Assembly (NCBI GenBank): GCA_017302795.1
Contig: JAFLCB010000002.1
Coordinates: forward strand, 481,967-545,966
Reading direction: 5' to 3'
DNA: 64,000 nucleotides
Origin: Deltaproteobacteria bacterium
GTDB lineage: Bacteria > Bdellovibrionota > Bdellovibrionia > Bdellovibrionales > JAMPXM01
Shown here: positions 59,776 to 64,000 of the stretch, in pieces
How positions within the stretch are numbered: position 1 is the stretch's first letter
Layout of the letters: each line of letters starts with the position of its first letter
Program-made: the position numbers and the translations under genes
Notes under the pieces: generated by a model
Told to the model about the DNA's origin: nothing
What the model saw: the letters and a program-made list of their open reading frames with translations, nothing else
The model's database searches: none

Positions 59776-60326
59776 GTAGATTGGCGTTTTGAGCCGCCGT
59801 TCGCCACTGGGTTTTCGATCTCCGGCGGAACAAGTAGGTCTTCGAGAAAAAACGCAGAAAGTTCGGATCGACCTGAAAGACCGGATTTAGAATATATCGC
59901 CATCGACTGAACGCGAGCCGTTTTTTCTGCGGTGTTTCGGATGTCAGCAATTTCTTTTAAGCTCATGCCTTTGAGAAGTAAAAAAGCCACTTCCTTCTCT
60001 GCTTTGGTCAAATTCCACTTCGTCAGCTGTTGATCAATGGCCTTTGAAAGTCCATCGAGATACTTTCGCGATTCGAGCTTCCATGCTTCGGCTTCTTTTT
60101 TAAAATTTGAAAAGTCGGTCATTTCCCTTTCAAGTCGATGTTTCATTTCAGCAGTGCCCCTGAGGACATAAAACACCCCAAACAACGCCACAGCAGCGAT
60201 GGAACCTTCCACAAGCAGGTGCCAAGTTGCGACGCCATCTTTAAAATCGGTGAAAAGATCAATCCCGACCATAATCGCAACAAAAGCGAGCACGGTCGCT
60301 ATGACAATTCTTTCTCTTTGATTCAC
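59772..60326 (-). CDS. Membrane-tethered LuxR-type regulator
   Basis: 184 residues. Two membrane helices at about 7-27 and 38-56, a coiled linker (about 60-100), then a LuxR-type HTH (about 103-165): LTKAEKEVAFLLLKGMSLKEIADIRNTAEKTARVQSMAIYSKSGLSG, with the helix motif in the middle. Tethering of a DNA-binding domain with no sensor domain is reminiscent of ToxR-like one-component systems. It is coupled to the downstream ATPase gene (ATGA overlap) and 13 bases after the cytochrome b gene. Confidence 0.82.
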   Translation of the reverse strand: MNQRERIVIATVLAFVAIMVGIDLFTDFKDGVATWHLLVEGSIAAVALFGVFYVLRGTAEMKHRLEREMTDFSNFKKEAEAWKLESRKYLDGLSKAIDQQLTKWNLTKAEKEVAFLLLKGMSLKEIADIRNTAEKTARVQSMAIYSKSGLSGRSELSAFFLEDLLVPPEIENPVANGGSKRQST

Positions 60327-60339
60327 TCTTTACCTCGGT

Positions 60340-61101
60340 CTAGTCGTCGTCATCATCTGCGCTGTTTTCTGCGCCTTCTTCTTTAGCGCCGTCTTCCTTG
60401 GCGCCATCGTTCTCACCGGCCTCGCCTTCGCCCAAACGGAGGGTTGTGCCAAAAAGCTGAAGACTTTGAGTGTTGGTATCATAATTCCTGTAAAGCTGGA
60501 TTCCAAATGCAACGACAAGCCCGATTAATAAAATTCCGAATGCAGTCCGTGGCGAATCAATTGTCTCAGCTGCCAGCACATCTGCTTTTTTGCCGTCGAT
60601 CATACTGAGCCCGATCATTTCTTTGTATCGGATCGTGTGTAAAACTATCCCAAGCACGTGCAAAATCGCGACGACGATGAAGCCGTTTGCCAACAGCTCG
60701 TGCACATCTTCAAAAGTTTCTTTGTCCGGTCCAGAAGTCATCAGGTACCCGGTTATCCCAAGGCCTAGGGCCATTGCCATCATGGTTAGGGCTGCCCAGC
60801 TGGACGCGGGATTGTGACCGGCCCAGCGTTTTTTATGGCCCGTGACGATGTCCTTGAAATAGTTCAAAAGCTCGCGAGGATGCAGCACGAAGCCAGAAAA
60901 CTTGGAGTGTTTTGTCCCCGCAAACCCCCAGATGATCCTGAGCAATACGAGGAACCCTAACGTCAGGCCGGCTAACGAGTGGTAGCTAAAGATCGGTGAG
61001 TCATCGTCAATAATCTTGGCGATGACAAATGCTGTTAAGAAAAGTCCCGAAAAGCCCCAATGAAAAAGTCGAGTGGGTAGATCGTATACTAATTGTCTCA
61101 T
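60340..61101 (-). CDS. Cytochrome b561-type membrane electron carrier
   Basis: 253 residues from the ATG at 61101 (GAAGGAT upstream; an in-frame TTG five codons earlier overlaps that site). Four main helices with paired heme-ligand histidines: LPTRLFHWGFSG (His about 14), IFSYHSLAG (about 42), FEDVHELLANGF and LHVLGIVLHTIRYKEMIG. It resembles the b subunit of Ni/Fe-hydrogenase and cytochrome b561 proteins. A fifth helix and a very acidic tail (repeated GAKEDGAKEE, then five Asp) are an odd extension. It leads the operon with the LuxR and ATPase genes. Confidence 0.88.
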   Translation of the reverse strand: MRQLVYDLPTRLFHWGFSGLFLTAFVIAKIIDDDSPIFSYHSLAGLTLGFLVLLRIIWGFAGTKHSKFSGFVLHPRELLNYFKDIVTGHKKRWAGHNPASSWAALTMMAMALGLGITGYLMTSGPDKETFEDVHELLANGFIVVAILHVLGIVLHTIRYKEMIGLSMIDGKKADVLAAETIDSPRTAFGILLIGLVVAFGIQLYRNYDTNTQSLQLFGTTLRLGEGEAGENDGAKEDGAKEEGAENSADDDDD

Positions 61102-61297
61102 ATAGGTATCCTTCAAGTTTGGCGTACCGTCGCCGGTTTGAGCACTGATCTTTCGTCAATATCGGTTTAACCCCCCGCTTCGTCTATGGGGCAGATGTCC
61201 TAAACAGCCTGATTTCAGCGATTTACCAGCACCTAGGTCTTACGGTCGATTTACGAAATCTCATTCGGCCCGATACTGGCACCAAGACGAAAAATGT

Positions 61298-61318
61298 CCG
61301 ACTGAAGTACTCAGTCGG
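61298..61318. promoter_or_regulatory. Stem-loop upstream of the PepSY gene
   Basis: Perfect 8-bp stem CCGACTGA / TCAGTCGG around AGTAC, 46 bases before the ATG at 61365. No T-run follows, so it is more likely an operator or mRNA 5' structure than a terminator. Confidence 0.4.
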
Positions 61319-61364
61319 CGCAACAGAGTAGCTGTGCAAAAACAGCGCTCACAGGAGAAGCTCG

Positions 61365-61628
61365 ATGAAACACGTTATCATTGCCATGGTCGTCCTATTA
61401 AGTGGTGGAATGGCTCATGCGAAGAAAACATGCACGGACCAGCCGAAAGAAAAGTGGATGTCGGAAGCCGACTTTAAGAAAAACGTCGAAGAGCGCGGCT
61501 ACAAGATCAGGAAATTCAAGCAGCCAGGATCTTGTTACGAAATCTACGGCACGAACAAAGCCGGCGACAAAGTTGAAGTGTACTTCAACCCAGTTGATGC
61601 AACCGTGGTAAAAGAAGAGACGAATTAG
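61365..61628 (+). CDS. Small secreted PepSY-like protein
   Basis: 87 residues with signal peptide MKHVIIAMVVLLSGGMAHA. The mature part CTDQPKEKWMSEADFKKN, then GYKIRKFKQPGSCYEIYG and VEVYFNPVDATVV follows the short PepSY_2 pattern found in periplasmic proteins that accompany cytochrome b561s. Two cysteines may bond. AGGAG lies about 8 bases before the ATG. It is divergent from the cytochrome b gene across 263 bases; co-function with that cytochrome is inferred from family habit. Confidence 0.8.
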   Translation: MKHVIIAMVVLLSGGMAHAKKTCTDQPKEKWMSEADFKKNVEERGYKIRKFKQPGSCYEIYGTNKAGDKVEVYFNPVDATVVKEETN

Positions 61629-61634
61629 CTAAAT

Positions 61635-61686
61635 GTACCTCCTACATTTTGGTAGCGCATGCGCGTTACCAAAATGTAGGAGGTAC
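61635..61686. repeat. Gene-end palindrome (52 bp), GTACCTCCTAC variant
   Basis: Arms from 61635 and to 61686 match with a single G-T mismatch in the inner part (61655/61666) and a small centre. Outer GTACCTCCTAC and GTAGGAGGTAC, inner ATTTTGGTAGCGC. It lies between the PepSY and VIT genes, which run in the same direction. Confidence 0.92.
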
Positions 61687-61700
61687 TTCTTGGAGGCAGA

Positions 61701-62393
61701 ATGCCGTTAACCGAAGAGCTTCATAAGTCCCATCACATTGGTTGGCTTCGCGCTGCTGTGCTCGGCGCAAACGATGGGATCGTTTCTACCGCAAGTCTTA
61801 TTGTCGGAGTTGCCGCCGCAAACGCGACCCACGAAAACATATTGGTGACTGGCGTTGCAGGATTAGTCGCTGGCGCGATGTCGATGGCAGCAGGCGAATA
61901 CGTGTCTGTTAGCTCCCAGTCGGACACTGAAAGTGCGGACCTTCGGCGCGAAAAAGCCGAATTGGAATCTAACCCCGGTTTTGAATTGGAAGAATTGGCC
62001 GCGATTTACGTGAGCCGAGGACTTGATTCAACTCTCGCACGACAAGTTGCTGTTCAGTTAACTGCCTTTGACGCGATCGGAAGCCACGCTCGAGATGAGC
62101 TGGGAATTTCCGACGCGTTGAGTGCAAGGCCTGTACAAGCGGCTCTATCCTCGGCCGCAGCCTTTGCTGTTGGCGCAGCGTTGCCGTTGATGTTCGTGGT
62201 TATCTTTCCCGCTAAAGTTTTGATTTCTTCGGTATCCTTTGGTTCGCTGGTATTTCTGGTTCTTCTTGGTGTGGTTGCGGCAAAAGTGGGTGGGGCTAAC
62301 ATATGGCGAGGAGCTTTACGCGTCGGTTTTTGGGGTGCGCTCGCCATGGCGAGTACGGCTGGTATTGGCGCATTGTTTGGGACGACGCTTTAG
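61701..62393 (+). CDS. VIT1/CCC1-family iron/manganese transporter
   Basis: 230 residues, five membrane helices. The family motifs are HHIGWLRAAVLGANDGIVST (about 11-30), GLVAGAMSMAAGEYVSVSSQSD (about 53-74) and a cytoplasmic metal-binding-type helix hairpin (ELEELAAIYVSRGL...). It would move Fe2+ or Mn2+ out of the cytoplasm. SD GGAGG lies 6 bases before the ATG, immediately after the palindrome. Confidence 0.93.
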   Translation: MPLTEELHKSHHIGWLRAAVLGANDGIVSTASLIVGVAAANATHENILVTGVAGLVAGAMSMAAGEYVSVSSQSDTESADLRREKAELESNPGFELEELAAIYVSRGLDSTLARQVAVQLTAFDAIGSHARDELGISDALSARPVQAALSSAAAFAVGAALPLMFVVIFPAKVLISSVSFGSLVFLVLLGVVAAKVGGANIWRGALRVGFWGALAMASTAGIGALFGTTL

Positions 62394-62414
62394 CGGGTAG
62401 GTAGTTTCTTGGGA

Positions 62415-63464
62415 ATGGAAGAGATTCAGAACAAAGATTTGAAGCAGAAAATGGGGCAATGGTTTCTGCGATTTTCCGACCAAGTGAGTGGGTCGCCGAT
62501 GTATCGGTACCTTTCCATTCAAGTTAGTGCGGATGATCAGTGTTTGGCTCTCGCTTGTGGATCGGAACCCAGTCAGCCAGCGCCCAATTTGTTTTTTGCA
62601 GCCGTCCACTTTTTGTTGGAAAAGAACCGTCACGAGTCGTTGGCTAAGTATTACCCCAGTCTGGGTGGCGGGTTCGAGTCCACACCTGAAATGTTTGAAT
62701 GCTTTAAAGGATTTTGCCAAAAGTTCGAATTTGAAATTCTCGAAATTCTTAAAACAAAACTGGTTCAAACTAATGAAGTTCAGCGATGTGCGGTGCTTTG
62801 GCCGGCGCTGAAGCTAGTTGGTCAAATGGCAAAGCAATCAAACGTCGCGCTGATTGATGTTGGCACCTCGGGGGGCTTAAGTTTTTTAATGGACAAGGCC
62901 CATTTGACCTACTCCGATGGCGCAAAAGACGGCCCGGAAGATTCGCCTTTAAGACTTCATTGCGAATCGAGAGGGGGGACTGTTCCCACGTTAACGAGTG
63001 TTAACGTCAAAAGCCGAATAGGAATTGATCTCAACCCGGTGGATCTTTTAAGCGAGAACGAAAAAGCGTGGAACCTTGCGTTGATTTGGCCCGATCAATT
63101 AGATCGGCGTCAGCGAATTGAAAATGCTCTTCAACTTTTGAAGACCACCGCCATTGATTTCCAGCGTGGTGCCGCCAATCAAGTACTGCCGTCACTTAGT
63201 TCAAAGATTCCAAACGATCAGCTCCTTTGCGTTCTTCATAGTTTTTCGCTGAATCAGTTTTCTTCTGACGATCGAGTAGGCTTTGACAAGGTCCTCGAAA
63301 CGGCATCCTTGAAGCGAGAAATCTGGCGCATTGGTTTAGAATGGCTAGGGACTAAGAGTCCAGAACTGGTGATTTCTAAGTATGGTGGCGGCCAGCGGGT
63401 ACTGATTCAGAAGATTGCGGAATGCGGCGGCCACGGCGAGTGGATTCACTGGCAACCATCATAA
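62415..63464 (+). CDS. DUF2332-family protein
   Basis: 349 residues from the ATG at 62415 (a TTG two codons earlier is possible). Typical DUF2332 landmarks: SGSPMYRYLSIQVSADD, NLFFAAVHFLL, NEVQRCAVLWPAL, then a Rossmann-like ALIDVGTSGGLSFLMDK (about 145-161), IGIDLNPVDL and LCVLHSFSLNQFS. The region resembles a SAM-methyltransferase core, but the activity is unknown. It ends in the left arm of a palindrome that contains its stop. Confidence 0.85.
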   Translation: MEEIQNKDLKQKMGQWFLRFSDQVSGSPMYRYLSIQVSADDQCLALACGSEPSQPAPNLFFAAVHFLLEKNRHESLAKYYPSLGGGFESTPEMFECFKGFCQKFEFEILEILKTKLVQTNEVQRCAVLWPALKLVGQMAKQSNVALIDVGTSGGLSFLMDKAHLTYSDGAKDGPEDSPLRLHCESRGGTVPTLTSVNVKSRIGIDLNPVDLLSENEKAWNLALIWPDQLDRRQRIENALQLLKTTAIDFQRGAANQVLPSLSSKIPNDQLLCVLHSFSLNQFSSDDRVGFDKVLETASLKREIWRIGLEWLGTKSPELVISKYGGGQRVLIQKIAECGGHGEWIHWQPS

Positions 63465-63520
63465 GGTACCGCCTACATTTTGGTAGCGCACGTGCGCTAC
63501 CAAAATGTAGGCGGTACCTT
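63463..63520. repeat. Gene-end palindrome (58 bp, perfect, no loop)
   Basis: 29-base arms 63463-63491 and 63492-63520 are exact reverse complements, AAGGTACCGCCTAC...GCGCAC / GTGCGC...GTAGGCGGTACCTT. The DUF2332 stop codon falls in the left arm and the last codons of the minus-strand PAP2 frame (VPPTFW) in the right arm. This is the longest copy in the window. Confidence 0.95.
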
Positions 63521-63877
63521 TCTGGTTGCGAGGGCCAAGCTCAATCCAAGAATGATGTCTGGGACATGGTGTTGCCACACAAGCAAAACGGAAAAGCAGA
63601 TCAATATTATCCACACAAAGAGTCCAGCTTGAATCCATTTGGGTTTATTTCGACCGATATAAAACGCCCCAATTGCACTGAACGTCACGTGTAGGGATGG
63701 AAAAAGATTGTGTGGTCGATCCAGAGTGTAGAGAAAAGTGAAGAGATTCTCAAACGCCTCGAACTGCGTAGGCCTTACGAATCCTAGTTCAGTTGGGAAC
63801 GCGATAAAGAAGACAGCGGCGATACCTGTTGCGAGAATCAAGTCTCGACCCATTGCTTTCATTTCGATCGAACTACT
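63497..63877 (-). pseudogene. PAP2-family phosphatase, apparently 5'-truncated by an IS element
   Basis: About 127 residues of a PAP2/inositolphosphotransferase-type membrane enzyme. LDRPHNLFPSLHVTFSAIGA carries the PSxH motif and WQHHVPDIILG the third motif with catalytic His and Asp. The normal N-terminal helices and first motif are missing: upstream of 63878 the sequence is the terminus of an IS3-like element, whose bases the open frame continues into. An internal ATG at 63863 might allow a short product. Confidence 0.65.
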
Positions 63878-64000
63878 GATCCTCCCCCGATTTTCCGGAC
63901 ACCAAATAGTGTGGTATAACCACACGTCCGAAGGGGAAATAGATGCAACGCAAACGACACACGACCGAGTTCAAGATTGAAGCGCTCGAACTGGCTAAGC
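63878..64000 (+). mobile_element. IS3-family-like insertion sequence, left end (continues beyond window)
   Basis: The end TGATCCTCCCCCGATTTTCC, then GGACAC, has the TG-start and the CCCCC...GGACAC pattern of IS3-group terminal repeats. It is followed within 65 bases by a transposase start. A perfect hairpin GTGTGGT-ATA-ACCACAC (63910-63926) lies between, next to a TATAA, perhaps the transposase promoter region. The right end is outside the window. Confidence 0.7.
63944..64000 (+). CDS. Transposase OrfA, IS3/IS911 type (partial, 19 codons visible)
   Basis: ATG at 63944 with GAAGGGG about 8 bases upstream. The visible product MQRKRHTTEFKIEALELAK matches the start of IS3/IS911 OrfA helix-turn-helix proteins (RxxxTxEFKxEA). 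The frame runs off the right edge. Confidence 0.8.

Overview
The window looks like a chromosomal segment from a Gram-negative, motile, respiring bacterium, most likely a Bdellovibrionota/Oligoflexia-type (former deltaproteobacterial) organism. This placement is an inference. It rests on an EF-G of the mitochondrial EF-G1-like (spd) type encoded outside any str operon, outer-membrane barrels and lipoproteins, a large chemotaxis cluster with unusual fusions, and many secreted orphan proteins. No rRNA, tRNA, CRISPR array or prophage was recognised.

Layout. 1-8.5 kb: 3' end of topA, a 60-bp tandem repeat tract, an orphan HAD-like protein, a tail-specific (S41) protease, and a translationally coupled E1-alpha/E1-beta 2-oxoacid dehydrogenase pair with a methyltransferase. 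8.5-16 kb: a truncated second copy of pyrE and of its divergent neighbour, then a block of a TRAP-type binding protein, a porin-like barrel and two alkaline-phosphatase-superfamily 'sulfatases', closed by the intact pyrE locus. 16-31.4 kb: mostly housekeeping genes (dcd-cutA, fusA, recQ, aat, an FKBP-type isomerase, PilZ, thiL, pdxH, HIT) with several orphan secreted or membrane proteins. 31.4-40.7 kb: a chemotaxis cluster (cheW, cheA, cheY, STAS-CheX, two MCPs, and a single CheR-receiver-CheB polypeptide). 40.7-49.1 kb: a sulfide/persulfide oxidation island (two persulfide dioxygenase modules, rhodaneses, a Crp/Fnr regulator, split YeeE/YedE transporter, TauE/SafE exporter, sulfide:quinone oxidoreductase, diheme TsdA-like cytochrome c, DUF2490 barrel). 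49.1-64 kb: DUF533, a class II amidotransferase, LysR and XRE regulators, a secreted AGE-fold/ankyrin fusion, a second split YeeE/YedE pair, a P-type ATPase with a membrane-tethered LuxR regulator and a cytochrome b561, PepSY, VIT, DUF2332, and a PAP2 gene that appears cut by an IS3-like element at the right edge.

The most interesting signals are these. (1) A shared 5-4-5 palindrome (ATGTG-N4-CACAT) lies upstream of the three transcription units of the sulfur island and next to its Crp/Fnr gene, which suggests a compact sulfide-responsive regulon. (2) A family of 50-58 bp near-perfect palindromes of GGTACC[G/T]CCTAC type sits at gene ends with covarying arms, and half of one copy has been absorbed into the cutA coding sequence. 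(3) The partial pyrE duplication shows synonymous divergence at one end and near-identity in the middle, which points to gene conversion. (4) A multibranched inverted-repeat structure lies in the fusA 3' untranslated region. (5) Several domain fusions occur: CheR-REC-CheB, STAS-CheX, AGE-ankyrin, and rhodanese-dioxygenase-rhodanese with a strong internal start.
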